Below, piece by piece: positions 21,887-30,489 of a stretch of 38,750 nt of DNA. The stretch comes from XYB1-FULL-44-23 sp964441445 (GTDB taxonomy: Bacteria > Patescibacteriota > Microgenomatia > CAZETR01 > Amesbacteraceae): assembly GCA_964441445.1 (NCBI GenBank), contig CAYTYO010000005.1:1-38750 (forward strand), in the 5' to 3' direction. The notes beneath the pieces were generated by a model, which made no database searches, was not told where the DNA came from, and saw only the letters and a program-made list of their open reading frames with translations. The number at the start of each line of letters is the position of its first letter. Positions within the stretch are counted from its first letter, which is position 1. A program made the translations under genes and the position numbers.

Positions 21887-23038
21887 ATGATAATCGGGAT
21901 AGATGCGAGCCGGGCGTTTGTGGAAAAACGCACCGGAACGGAAAGATATGCGTTTGAGATGATTACCCGGATACTGGCATTGCCGGCAGCACGTAAACAT
22001 GAATGGGTGTTGTATGTGAAACCATTGACGGACAGCGATAAAAAAGTAATTCCGGTTGGAAGTAATATTCGCATAGTTGAAATAGGTTTACCGTACCTGT
22101 GGACACAGGTAGGAGTAGCTTATAGAACATGGATTGACAGGCTAGATTGCTTATGGATACCAGCCCATACTTTACCGGTATTACGGCGAGGGTTGGGGGG
22201 TATCGGAAGGCCCTTAAAGACGGTCGTAACCGTTCACGGGATCGAGTATGAATGGCTACCGGCGTATGAAAATATACTGCAAAGGTGGTATTTACCACTG
22301 TCTACGATATGTGCGGTCAGGGAAGCGACAAAGGTGATCGCGGTGTCGAAATTTACTAAGGACCAACTGGTGAAGCGGCTGAAAGCCGACGAAAAGAAAA
22401 TTCAGGTGGTGGCGGAAGGCTACCAAATATCAACAGATAGAGGTGAGATTGAGGCCGGGGGAGCGGAAATGATCCAAATGGTGCTCTCGGAGTACGGTCT
22501 GAAGCCGAAAAAATACGTGCTGTATGTGGGGACGGTTCAGCCAAGAAAAAACCTGGCGAGGTTAATTGAGGCTGTTTCCGGCTTGCCTGAGAAGTATGCA
22601 GATATGAAACTGGTGATATGCGGCAAGTTGGGGTGGAATTACAGCGATGTCCTGGCTGCAGCAAAAAGAACGGCAAATGGACGAGTGGTGATAACGGATT
22701 ACACAGATGATCGGAAGCGGCAAGTGTTACTTTCTGAGGCTGCAGTGTATATCCAACCGAGTATAACTGAAGGATTTGGGTTGCCGGTCATTGAGGCGAT
22801 GGATGCCGGAGTACCCGTCGCAACATCAAACGGCGGAGCTTTACCCGAGGTCGGGGGACAGGCGGCTAAGTACTTTGACCCTTTTGACGTCAAACAGATG
22901 CGCGAGGTGGTGACGGAAATTTTGGCCGGTAAAACGGTTCGGGAAAGGATGGTAAGGGCGGGGAAAGAGCAGATAAAAAAATTTAATTGGGACAGGTCGG
23001 CTGAACAAGTCCTGAAATTGCTAACTTATAATATATGA
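21887..23038 (+). CDS. GT4-family glycosyltransferase
   Basis: A 383-residue GT-B glycosyltransferase. The N-terminal half starts IIGIDASRAF with the RTGTERYAFEM loop typical of GT4 mannosyl- and related transferases. The C-terminal half has YVLYVGTVQPRKNLARLIEA and the donor-binding EGFGLPVIEAMDAG (the E-x7-E motif), then TSNGGALPEVGG. No membrane segment. It likely adds a sugar from a nucleotide sugar to a lipid-linked or protein acceptor at the cytoplasmic face. Together with the WecG/TagA-like gene downstream it points to surface glycan assembly. Substrate cannot be told. Confidence 0.92.
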   Translation: MIIGIDASRAFVEKRTGTERYAFEMITRILALPAARKHEWVLYVKPLTDSDKKVIPVGSNIRIVEIGLPYLWTQVGVAYRTWIDRLDCLWIPAHTLPVLRRGLGGIGRPLKTVVTVHGIEYEWLPAYENILQRWYLPLSTICAVREATKVIAVSKFTKDQLVKRLKADEKKIQVVAEGYQISTDRGEIEAGGAEMIQMVLSEYGLKPKKYVLYVGTVQPRKNLARLIEAVSGLPEKYADMKLVICGKLGWNYSDVLAAAKRTANGRVVITDYTDDRKRQVLLSEAAVYIQPSITEGFGLPVIEAMDAGVPVATSNGGALPEVGGQAAKYFDPFDVKQMREVVTEILAGKTVRERMVRAGKEQIKKFNWDRSAEQVLKLLTYNI

Positions 23039-23127
23039 GAGGTTTTAAACAGAACCCGTTTGTGTATAAAGTGTGTATAAGTGCATCATTTAGCTTCGAT
23101 TATGGGAGGATTTATTGTGAACAAAAA

Positions 23128-23136
23128 TGATAAAAT
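23128..23136 (+). promoter_or_regulatory. Extended -10 box TGATAAAAT
   Basis: An extended -10 sequence identical to that at 10708, here 38 nt before the ATG at 23175. The 136-nt gap also holds a GTGTATAA-type direct repeat near 23061-23081 and no ORF. Confidence 0.45.
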
Positions 23137-23174
23137 GAATTTGCCTAATTATAAATTTATGTCTTGTAGAAAAA

Positions 23175-24131
23175 ATGGTTAAAAAATTGCGAAAAAGAGA
23201 CAGGGAGGGGACTTTGGAAAAAGTTGAAAAATTTGCCAAACGACCGACAGTAGCCGGAGTAACTTCGGAAAAATTTGAGGCTAAATCGGGTATAAAGGAT
23301 GGAAAGAACCGCAAAATAATGGGGGTATCCGTGTCTAGCACTCCCCGAGATCAGGTGCTAAAAGACATTGTCCAAGTTTGCAATAAAAACACCTATGGTA
23401 GGCCATTTTTTGTGGTAACTGCCTATTCGGAGTTTTTTTTAGAGGCACAGGATGACCCGGAATTTGCCGCGGCCCTAGGAGAGGCTGATTTGGTTCTGCC
23501 TGACGGAGTGAGCGTGCCTGCGGCAGCCGATTATCTAGAGCGGGCGTCCGGAAGGACAATACAGGACTTTTTACTGGGATTGACTGTGGGAATGCAGATC
23601 CTCAAGGGTAAGTATGCGGATAAAACCATATCCGGGGTGAAGCTGACCCGGGATTTGATCAAGATCGGAGCAAAAAATAACTGGAAGATTTTTCTTTTAG
23701 GCGGATATGGAAGGACGGCTGAAACGTTGGCGGCTAATTTGAAGAATGGATATCCGGGTTTGAGGGTGGAATGGGATAAGGGGCCGCAAAACCTGAAAGC
23801 GATGACAAGCGATAAATATGCGATTTCTAAAACGTTGAGGGATCGCATTGGCAGGTTTGCACCGGATTTGTTATTGGTGACGTTCGGCAGATATGACCAG
23901 GAGAAATGGATTGCGGCTAATTTGGGTAACCTGAAAGCTAAGGTCGTAATGGGTGTGGGCAGCAGCTTTGATCAGATGACGGGAATTGGCCAATGGACAT
24001 CACAGCCGCCGCAATATATTGAGCGGATGGGCTTGAAGTGGCTGTGGCGTGCCGGCCGGGATCCAAAACACCTGCACAGAGCGTGGCGGGCATTTCCGGT
24101 GTTTGCGTGGAAAGTGTTTAGAGAACGATGA
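23175..24131 (+). CDS. WecG/TagA/CpsF-family glycosyltransferase (GT26)
   Basis: A 318-residue protein. The first about 50 residues are basic, probably disordered, and not part of the family. Then KIMGVSVSST, the FFVVTAYSEFFLEA strand-helix (T-A-N-like motif position), ADLVLPDGVSVPAAA, FLLGGYGRTAETLAANL and PDLLLVTFGRYDQEKWIA follow in the normal WecG/TagA order, ending with a helical RMGLKWLWRAGRDPKHLHRAWR amphipathic membrane-binding tail. The family transfers N-acetylmannosamine(uronic acid) to lipid-linked GlcNAc in teichoic-acid or enterobacterial antigen synthesis. It probably acts in the same surface-glycan pathway as the upstream glycosyltransferase. Confidence 0.9.
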   Translation: MVKKLRKRDREGTLEKVEKFAKRPTVAGVTSEKFEAKSGIKDGKNRKIMGVSVSSTPRDQVLKDIVQVCNKNTYGRPFFVVTAYSEFFLEAQDDPEFAAALGEADLVLPDGVSVPAAADYLERASGRTIQDFLLGLTVGMQILKGKYADKTISGVKLTRDLIKIGAKNNWKIFLLGGYGRTAETLAANLKNGYPGLRVEWDKGPQNLKAMTSDKYAISKTLRDRIGRFAPDLLLVTFGRYDQEKWIAANLGNLKAKVVMGVGSSFDQMTGIGQWTSQPPQYIERMGLKWLWRAGRDPKHLHRAWRAFPVFAWKVFRER

Positions 24132-24147
24132 GATAAAAAGATCAAGA

Positions 24148-24176
24148 TTGACTTGAAGAAGCCAAAATAGTAGCAT
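24148..24176 (+). promoter_or_regulatory. Promoter TTGACT-17-TAGCAT
   Basis: TTGACT (24148-24153) and TAGCAT (24171-24176), 17 nt apart, ending 7 nt before the ATG at 24184, so the mRNA should start on or beside the start codon. Confidence 0.6.
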
Positions 24177-24183
24177 GTGAACT

Positions 24184-24807
24184 ATGTTTGTAGATACCGG
24201 CGAACTTATACAGGAGATGGCTAGGGGGCCAATAAACAGTCGCTTTGAAAAAGTGGATGGAGAAATGGGTGATGGGACACATGTCATGCGCGAGGTCGAA
24301 CAAAGAATTGAAAGTCAGATTGATGCGTTGAGAGCAGAAATGCAACGACTGGCTGCTGAGGCCGAAGCAAAGAAAAAGACGCCGCCGTTGCTGGAAGAGG
24401 TTTTGGGTGGCTATGCCGCAGCTCCCGCGTCACATGCTGAAGGAGTGCCACTAGCGGATTTTAATGACATTACAAGAGAGCCTCAGGTATTGTTCCCATT
24501 GGTTCCACAAGGATTAGACATTGGAAAACGCGAGCAATTAGTGACAGCTCTGCTTAAGGCTTTTGGGGCTAACAAATCAGATGACCGGGACGGTTTAGCT
24601 GACAATCCGACTCTCAAAAATCATTATTCTGGCGTTGATAGACCTACACTACTAGGGAGAACTCAAGGTGGTAAACGAATTGAAGGAATTCAAACTGATG
24701 TTCCAGGCATAACTTTTATGTACGAAACCAAAAGGCCAGACCAATTGGCGTTGGCTATGAATATCAAGACATTAAAGGACATGCTGGATACACCGGCGGT
24801 CCATTAG
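24184..24807 (+). CDS. Hypothetical protein with coiled coil
   Basis: A 207-residue soluble protein that I do not recognise. Residues about 25-65 (MREVEQRIESQIDALRAEMQRL) are strongly charged and heptad-like, so probably a coiled coil. After an Ala/Pro linker, the C-terminal half (about 90-207) looks like a small globular domain with motifs KREQLVTALLKAFGANKSDD and LALAMNIKTLKDML. There is no signal peptide, membrane segment or catalytic motif. It is transcribed alone and converges with the TyrRS gene, 51 nt away. Confidence 0.65.
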   Translation: MFVDTGELIQEMARGPINSRFEKVDGEMGDGTHVMREVEQRIESQIDALRAEMQRLAAEAEAKKKTPPLLEEVLGGYAAAPASHAEGVPLADFNDITREPQVLFPLVPQGLDIGKREQLVTALLKAFGANKSDDRDGLADNPTLKNHYSGVDRPTLLGRTQGGKRIEGIQTDVPGITFMYETKRPDQLALAMNIKTLKDMLDTPAVH

Positions 24808-24858
24808 GTATAGGCACTTTTTGCGATAAGAAGACATACTACCGAGAGACTGATTTTA

Positions 24859-26028
24859 TTAATAGGTGATACGGAGGAAGTTACGGGAACCGACGCTAAC
24901 TACAGTTCCGGAGGGGATGACGGCTTCAAATGAGGAGATTTTTTCATTATCAGATTTAACTCCGCCCTGCTCTATAAGTCTTCTGGCAGATGATTTAGAG
25001 GCGACAAGACCGGTTTCTACCAGGATATCTACGATGTTGGTACTGGTGACGGGGTGAGTAGGTATATTGTCCGGGAGCTGGCGGTTTTGAACAGTATTTT
25101 CAAATTCGGTTTGAGCGGTAAATGCAGCAGCGCGAGAATGGAGTTCCGAGACTAGCTGCAGTGCCAATTCCTTTTTCAAGACAATGGGGTTTTCACCACT
25201 TTCAAGTCGGGTAGAGATCTCGTGAACTTTTTCCATAGTGACAGCCGTTGCCAGAGTGAAATATTCAATAATCAGATCATCACGCAGGGACATAACCTTG
25301 CCAAAGATCTCCGACGCAGCGTCTTCAAGCCAGATGGCGTTATTCCAGGTTTTACTCATTTTGCGGCCGTCAGTGCCGGTAAGGAACTGAACCGAAAGAA
25401 CAAAGGTGTCTTTGGAGCGCAGATCTTTCTGCAGGGTTCTTCCGGCCTGCATATTGAAGGTCTGATCGGTGCCGCCGATTTGCAGGTCAGTGTCCATAAA
25501 ATAGGAGTCATAACCTTGCATGACCGGGTACAGGACTTCAGGGAGCGAAACAGACCGACCTTCATCCAGACGCTTTCTGATTAATTCACGGGAGATGAAA
25601 TCGTTGAGGCTGAAGTGTCGGGCGAGGTTGATAATGTGGCCGAAATCGAGTTGTTTGAGCCACTCGGAATTATGACGAACGGTGACGCGGGAGAAATCCA
25701 GGATTTTCGATGCCTGGTGTTTGTAAGTTTCAAAATTCGCTTCAATTTGGTCGGAAGTAAGGATGGGGCGCTCAGTGTCTTTATCTGAGGTGTCGCCGAT
25801 AAGGGCGGTAAAATCACCGATTAAAAAAGTAATATGGTGGCCAAGATCGGTGAGTTGTTGAAGTTTGCGTAAAGAAACAGCGTGGCCGATATGGATACGG
25901 GTGGCAGTAGGGTCGATACCTAAGTAAATGTTAAGTTTACGATCAGAACGAAGGACTGTTTCCAAAGCTTCACGGCCGGGAATAATATTGGCAACTCCGC
26001 GGGATAACACTTCATCAACCTGGTCCAT
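24859..26028 (-). CDS. tyrS: Tyrosyl-tRNA synthetase
   Basis: A 389-residue class I synthetase that charges tRNA-Tyr. It has YLGIDPTATRIHIGHA (HIGH at 46-49), the tyrosine-binding segment QGYDSYFMDTDLQIGGTDQTFNM (read in two parts: QGYDSY and GGTDQ), GRKMSKTW (KMSKT at 223-227, of the TyrZ-like KMSKS type rather than KFGKT) and a C-terminal S4 RNA-binding domain (about 325-389, SSARRLIEQGGVK). Length is normal. ATG 26028 chosen: it follows an extended -10 box by 7 nt. Confidence 0.95.
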   Translation of the reverse strand: MDQVDEVLSRGVANIIPGREALETVLRSDRKLNIYLGIDPTATRIHIGHAVSLRKLQQLTDLGHHITFLIGDFTALIGDTSDKDTERPILTSDQIEANFETYKHQASKILDFSRVTVRHNSEWLKQLDFGHIINLARHFSLNDFISRELIRKRLDEGRSVSLPEVLYPVMQGYDSYFMDTDLQIGGTDQTFNMQAGRTLQKDLRSKDTFVLSVQFLTGTDGRKMSKTWNNAIWLEDAASEIFGKVMSLRDDLIIEYFTLATAVTMEKVHEISTRLESGENPIVLKKELALQLVSELHSRAAAFTAQTEFENTVQNRQLPDNIPTHPVTSTNIVDILVETGLVASKSSARRLIEQGGVKSDNEKISSFEAVIPSGTVVSVGSRNFLRITY

Positions 26029-26035
26029 GGCTTTA

Positions 26036-26044
26036 ATTGTATCA
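26036..26044 (-). promoter_or_regulatory. Extended -10 promoter TGATACAAT of tyrS
   Basis: On the minus strand TGA-TACAAT ends 7 nt before the ATG, so the mRNA is probably leaderless. Confidence 0.65.
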
Positions 26045-26124
26045 CCCAGATAACCTGACAGCAGAGTGGGAATTTAAAGGTTTAGGTCCGGAGAAAGATG
26101 TATGTGGCGGTGTTGGTTCAGTGA

Positions 26125-27051
26125 CTAGAGAGCCAGAAGCAAACCAAGTCCGATGAGGAGAAGACCAGTGATAGAGACAGTTAAAGTGGGGGAAATGCTA
26201 CCGCTTTCAGCTAACTGACGGGCGGGTGTCGGGGTGGGATTGTTCGGCCATCCCGGGGCGCAGTGACAGGATTCCTGGTCGGTACAGGACGGGTGGCGAC
26301 AAGTGTTATTGACACAGACCAGCTTGACGTTGTCTTCGCCATAAGCACAGTTGGCGTTGCTGGTACAGACACCATTACAACGGTTAGGAGGTGCGGGTGG
26401 CGGGTCACCTGGCCTGGATGTCGGGGTAGGAGATGAGGCAATTGCGGTGGTTGGGGTAGGTACAACTTCGGTGGGTGTGGGAAGAGGTGCGTCTGTGGGT
26501 TCGGGTGTGGGTTCAACTGTGGGAATTGGGGTGGGAATGGGGGTAGAAATAGGTGTGGGGCTGGGTTCTTCAATAGGTGTAGGGCTGGGTTCAACTGTCG
26601 GAATTGGGGTGGGAAGAATATGGCTGCCGGAGTCACTACAGTGAACTGAACCGATGACTGACCAGGAAAACTCACCGCTTGAAGGGACATCCACAATTCC
26701 AATAGTCGAGCTTTCGCCGGGGCCTAAGGCAGGGACGTCAAAAACTCCAACAGGTGCACCGTTAATGGATACAGTGGCTTTCTGAAGTGACTCTGACCGG
26801 TTGGGCTGACCATTTACTACGGTCACACTTCCCTGTGAGTCAATGGAAAAATTGTAAAGAGTACAATCCCAGGCACCGGCAAATAACCCTTGTCGGGATT
26901 GAACCAGATAAATAGCAACGACAATACCAACGATAAGAACTCCGAGACTACCAAAGATAAGGAACTTACTTTTAGAAGCGGATTTTTGGGGGGCGATAAC
27001 GTTTACAGGTGGCGGGCCAGCAGATTGGCCCGGGGCGGGAATTGGATCCGT
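26125..27051 (-). CDS. Proline-rich, membrane-anchored surface protein (start uncertain)
   Basis: The frame codes for a coherent protein from about 27051, well upstream of the first standard start in frame (GTG 26826): a Pro-rich cytoplasmic head (DPIPAPGQSAGPPPVNV), a transmembrane helix (FLIFGSLGVLIVGIVVAIYLV), an exported beta domain, a long Pro/Thr low-complexity stretch (PTPIPTVEPSPTPIEE-like repeats), a Cys-rich module (NRCNGVCTSNANC, eight or more Cys), and a C-terminal hydrophobic helix after QLAESGSISPT. No ATG, GTG or TTG exists in frame before 26826. An out-of-frame ATG at 27055-27053 followed by one extra C would give MTDPIPAPG, so either a 1-nt insertion or a non-standard start (ACG, ATT) is involved. 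Function is probably cell-surface display; no family recognised. Confidence 0.7.
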   Translation of the reverse strand, partial: TDPIPAPGQSAGPPPVNVIAPQKSASKSKFLIFGSLGVLIVGIVVAIYLVQSRQGLFAGAWDCTLYNFSIDSQGSVTVVNGQPNRSESLQKATVSINGAPVGVFDVPALGPGESSTIGIVDVPSSGEFSWSVIGSVHCSDSGSHILPTPIPTVEPSPTPIEEPSPTPISTPIPTPIPTVEPTPEPTDAPLPTPTEVVPTPTTAIASSPTPTSRPGDPPPAPPNRCNGVCTSNANCAYGEDNVKLVCVNNTCRHPSCTDQESCHCAPGWPNNPTPTPARQLAESGSISPTLTVSITGLLLIGLGLLLAL

Positions 27052-27057
27052 GCATTA

Positions 27058-27086
27058 ATAGTAGTCGGTATAAAAATTTGTGTCAA
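27058..27086 (-). promoter_or_regulatory. Promoter TTGACA-17-TACTAT
   Basis: Consensus TTGACA (27086-27081) and TACTAT (27063-27058) on the minus strand, 17 nt apart. Transcription would begin near 27051, after the out-of-frame ATG at 27055. Confidence 0.6.
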
Positions 27087-27090
27087 TGGG

Positions 27091-27099
27091 TGGTAGAAT
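27091..27099 (+). promoter_or_regulatory. Extended -10 promoter TGGTAGAAT of proS
   Basis: Identical to the tRNA-Ala(GGC) -10 element at 5809. It ends 10 nt before the ATG at 27110 and lies back to back with the minus-strand promoter. Confidence 0.65.
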
Positions 27100-27109
27100 T
27101 CTTTTTAGT

Positions 27110-28321
27110 ATGAAATACAGCCAAATGTTCCCCAAAACCGAAAAGATGGATCCGAAAGATGCAGCGACGGTAAATCATAAACTCTTGGTAAGAGCGGGGT
27201 TTACTGATCAACTGATGGCCGGATCCTGGACACTATTACCGTTGGGGTGGCGGGTGGTGACAAAAATTATTCAGGTGGTGCGCGAAGAGATGAACAACAC
27301 CGGAGCACAGGAAATGTTGATGCCATTACTGCATCCGAAAGAGATTTGGAACGAAACGGGAAGGTGGGATAGTGCGGCAGAAGTGATGTATCAGCTGAAA
27401 GACAGTCGGAAAAAAGATTTTGCATTGTCGTTTACACATGAGGAGATTGTCATGGACTTAATCCGAAAACATGTTAAGTCGTATAAAGACCTGCCGCTGG
27501 CCGTGTACCATTTTTCAACAAAGTTCCGAAATGAAGCCCGGCCCCAGGGCGGCATTTTGCGCGGACGGGAATTTATGATGAAGGATTTGTACAGTGCGCA
27601 TGCCACTGAGGAAGGGATGACGGAGTATTACGAAAAAGTTTCCGAAGCGTATATACGGGTATTTGAACGGTTAGGATTTGAAGTGTATACCACGGAAGCT
27701 GCGGGCGGAGTATTTACGGAGCGGCATACGCGGGAATTTCAGGTGGTGGCTGAAGCCGGAGAAGATACCATTTACGTTAAACCCGGAACCCGCCAGGCGA
27801 TCAATAAAGAAGTATTTACGGGGAATGAGGGCGAATATGAAGCCAAACGATCGATTGAAGTGGGCAACATCTTTCCTTTCGGAACGGATAAATATGCCGA
27901 GATGATGGGCGGGAATTTTACCGATCGTGACGGCAGCCGGAAGCCGGTGCATTTTGCCAGCTACGGAATTGGGATAAGCCGGTTATTGGGGACATTGGTC
28001 GAAGTAAATCATGATGAGAAAGGGATTATCTGGCCGGAAATAGTCGCTCCGTTTGCGGCACATATTGTGGATTTAAACGGGACGGGGGCGGAATTGGAAG
28101 AGAAATTAACAGCGGCAGGCGTCGAAGTATTGCGGGATGATATTGACCGCGGGGCAGGAGAAAAGTTTGCCGACGCTGACTTACTGGGAATTCCGGTGCG
28201 GCTGGTGGTGTCTGATAAGACGGACGGGAAAGTGGAGTGGAAGCAAAGGACACAGGAAGAGAAGATCCTGTTAACTGCCGAACAAGTTGTCGATAGATTA
28301 TGCCAGAGCAAGGGGAAGTAG
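27110..28321 (+). CDS. proS: Prolyl-tRNA synthetase, short form without insertion domain
   Basis: A 403-residue class II synthetase that charges tRNA-Pro. Motif 1 region MLMPLLHPKEIWNETGRW, motif 2 KFRNEARPQGGILRGREFMMKDLY (read as FRNEARP and REFMMKD), motif 3 SYGIGISRLLGTLVE, and a C-terminal anticodon-binding domain (about 315-403). The roughly 180-residue INS editing domain of typical bacterial ProRS between motifs 2 and 3 is absent, so this is the short form seen in mitochondria, alphaproteobacteria and CPR. ATG 27110 chosen over an upstream in-frame GTG at 27080, since that lies upstream of the promoter. The end overlaps the next gene by 22 nt. Confidence 0.95.
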   Translation: MKYSQMFPKTEKMDPKDAATVNHKLLVRAGFTDQLMAGSWTLLPLGWRVVTKIIQVVREEMNNTGAQEMLMPLLHPKEIWNETGRWDSAAEVMYQLKDSRKKDFALSFTHEEIVMDLIRKHVKSYKDLPLAVYHFSTKFRNEARPQGGILRGREFMMKDLYSAHATEEGMTEYYEKVSEAYIRVFERLGFEVYTTEAAGGVFTERHTREFQVVAEAGEDTIYVKPGTRQAINKEVFTGNEGEYEAKRSIEVGNIFPFGTDKYAEMMGGNFTDRDGSRKPVHFASYGIGISRLLGTLVEVNHDEKGIIWPEIVAPFAAHIVDLNGTGAELEEKLTAAGVEVLRDDIDRGAGEKFADADLLGIPVRLVVSDKTDGKVEWKQRTQEEKILLTAEQVVDRLCQSKGK

Positions 28322-30462
28322 TTTTTGGTGAGGCGGAGAAGAAACTGGATGAGATCAAGGGACGGATATCTGACAAGATAGAGGTAAGCGCAGTGCGGGA
28401 GTTTATTGTGGGTTTAACTATTCCGCAGGAAACGAAGAGCGGAGAAAAAATCGCATACAGCAAGCTGTGCGATGGATTAAAAATAGTTTTCAAGCAGGCC
28501 AAACGTAATCCGGATTTAGCCAGAGAAGATGAGGACGGACTGGCCAGAATTAGGCTAACGCAGCAGGGTGAGAATATGTCTATTGTAATGCGGGATGATC
28601 CGTCGATTGCCGATTTGGCCAAGTTAATCCGGACTATTCAGATCCTGTCTCCGGCAAGCCTTAGCAATCCGGAACGGATGCAGGAAATAAATGAGTGGTT
28701 TGATGCTTTACGCCGGTACAGTCAGAATTTGCGGCTGGCGGGTCTGGCGATGATGTGGGTGGTAGATAAAGCTATGTCGGTGAGAAGCGACGAAATTGCT
28801 AAAGCTGTGGAAGGAGGGCTATCCAATGAAGAAGCGAGAAAGCGGTTTAGTAATAGTGAGGCAGACGGATTACTAATAGATATTGCCGACACTATTTACG
28901 ATTTAGGCCAGGCAATCAATATCGATAAGAGAAGTGATGGCAAGGTGGAGGCAGGGATGGAATATCAGGAGATAGTAAGACAGGAGCACAACAACGAAGA
29001 GAGGCTGGATGCGCGGTTATTGCCGGGATTGAAATTTGCCCGATTTGGGGAAGATGAAGATAGGCAACTGCGGGGAAAACCCGGTGAAGAGTTTGATTGG
29101 ATGGCAGAAATGCTAATTAGGTTTGGGAAAGCAGGCCAGAGTGAACGGGTAAAAAAAATGGTTTCCCGAATTGTGGACAATGCTATATCACCTCGGGCGG
29201 ATGAGATAAAGATCTTGTCTGAAGAGACTACAGACCGACGGGATAAATTGCCAATGGAGATGGCATCAACTTTACTAGTGCGCGGAATTGAAAAAGCTTA
29301 CCAGCAGTTGGGGATTCCCAAATGGATTAAGAAATTTGTTCAAGCCAATTTAGATGATGAAAAAACCAGGCGTGATATGTATAGGGGTTTCAAAAATTGG
29401 TTGAGTGAATCAAATTCAGATGTTATCAGTTTATATACAGGAAAGTTACGGAAGTTAGGCGATTTACGACAGCCGCTTAAACTTCAAACGCTGAGAAAAT
29501 ACCAGGAAGAACTGCAAACTTTAGGATTGGGTAAAGAGGAATTGAGAAGGATATCCGATTGGTTTGAAGATAAGAATTTTTTTGATGAGAATAAGCTGGA
29601 TTTACTTAAGTCGGACATGTTTAAAACAAATTATGATTTTCAAACAGGGGATAGATTTAGTTGGGAGGATACGGGAATAACGAGTGTAAATGAGGTGGTG
29701 GAATTTTACAGACAAAGGAGCGCTGATTGGGACATCAGAGAGGAGTTTGGTGAGTTTCAGAAGCGGATGTTGTTGATGATCGTGCACGAGATGCAAATAA
29801 TTTACCCCGGATGGTCGAAGAAATTGTTTTCTCCACTATATGAGGCGTCGCCGTCCAAAATAATTGCACAGGAAGAATTAAATTGTGTCGGCCGGAGTTG
29901 GTTACTGGCAGAGATGGGAGTGAAGTTGGGAGTTAAAATTCATGCGGCGTTGACATACAGGCATGCTAGTGTGGCTGCGAAGCTGGCTAATGGGGAAAGA
30001 GGGATAATTGATCCATCTACATACGTATTTGGCTCGGTGCCTTTATACCATTTATTTACGGTAAGAGACGAAAGTGGACAACTGTTGCAACCGGGGGAGG
30101 AAGTAGTCCAAACATATGATGGGGATAGATACTTGATATCTACGCCAGACAAAGGTTTTGCATCGGCACTTTTGAATAATTTTGACTTTCAAACCTTTTT
30201 CATAAGCCATTTGCCTGTTACCGAAGAATTTTTTGACAAATATGCACCCACCGCGCTGGTTAACTTATTAAGGAACGCCTTTTTTTATAGAAATGATAAG
30301 CTTCAGGTTGAAACGCTAGCTGAACAATATAAAACAACACCCGAGGTGATTCAAAAACTGGTAAGAAGGTTGAATTTTTTTATTCCTAATATTGACCAAA
30401 AAGTAAAAAATCCTGTTTTTGCTTCCCAGATAAGAGATCTTTATCAGGAGGTGGGGATATAG
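28300..30462 (+). CDS. Large protein with transglutaminase-like C-terminal domain
   Basis: A 720-residue soluble protein, mostly charged and helical (residues 1-480) with no family I can name. In the C-terminal part, NCVGRSWLLAEMGVKLG (Cys529), YRHASVAAKL (His555) and RGIIDPSTY (Asp571) have the order and spacing of the Cys-His-Asp triad of transglutaminase/papain-like folds (C...HA...DP). The last about 60 residues (ETLAEQYKTTPEVIQKLVRRL) may form a small helix-turn-helix. It has no signal peptide. It starts inside the end of proS (22-nt overlap), so the two are co-translated. The role could be proteolysis or amide transfer in the cytoplasm; alternatively a dead fold used for binding. Confidence 0.72.
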   Translation: MPEQGEVVFGEAEKKLDEIKGRISDKIEVSAVREFIVGLTIPQETKSGEKIAYSKLCDGLKIVFKQAKRNPDLAREDEDGLARIRLTQQGENMSIVMRDDPSIADLAKLIRTIQILSPASLSNPERMQEINEWFDALRRYSQNLRLAGLAMMWVVDKAMSVRSDEIAKAVEGGLSNEEARKRFSNSEADGLLIDIADTIYDLGQAINIDKRSDGKVEAGMEYQEIVRQEHNNEERLDARLLPGLKFARFGEDEDRQLRGKPGEEFDWMAEMLIRFGKAGQSERVKKMVSRIVDNAISPRADEIKILSEETTDRRDKLPMEMASTLLVRGIEKAYQQLGIPKWIKKFVQANLDDEKTRRDMYRGFKNWLSESNSDVISLYTGKLRKLGDLRQPLKLQTLRKYQEELQTLGLGKEELRRISDWFEDKNFFDENKLDLLKSDMFKTNYDFQTGDRFSWEDTGITSVNEVVEFYRQRSADWDIREEFGEFQKRMLLMIVHEMQIIYPGWSKKLFSPLYEASPSKIIAQEELNCVGRSWLLAEMGVKLGVKIHAALTYRHASVAAKLANGERGIIDPSTYVFGSVPLYHLFTVRDESGQLLQPGEEVVQTYDGDRYLISTPDKGFASALLNNFDFQTFFISHLPVTEEFFDKYAPTALVNLLRNAFFYRNDKLQVETLAEQYKTTPEVIQKLVRRLNFFIPNIDQKVKNPVFASQIRDLYQEVGI

Positions 30463-30473
30463 TGCCCATACGG

Positions 30474-30479
30474 TATAAT
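30474..30479 (+). promoter_or_regulatory. -10 box TATAAT of uppS
   Basis: A perfect TATAAT, 10 nt before the ATG at 30490, with no good -35. Confidence 0.55.
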
Positions 30480-30489
30480 AATTTGAGCG

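Noticed and set aside
26400..26640. CRISPR-like repeat array
   Set aside because: The repeated GGTGTGGG-type units are in frame and encode Pro/Thr low-complexity linker; there are no uniform repeats with unique spacers.
27080..27109. Upstream GTG start of ProRS
   Set aside because: It lies before the extended -10 box and adds residues not seen in the family.
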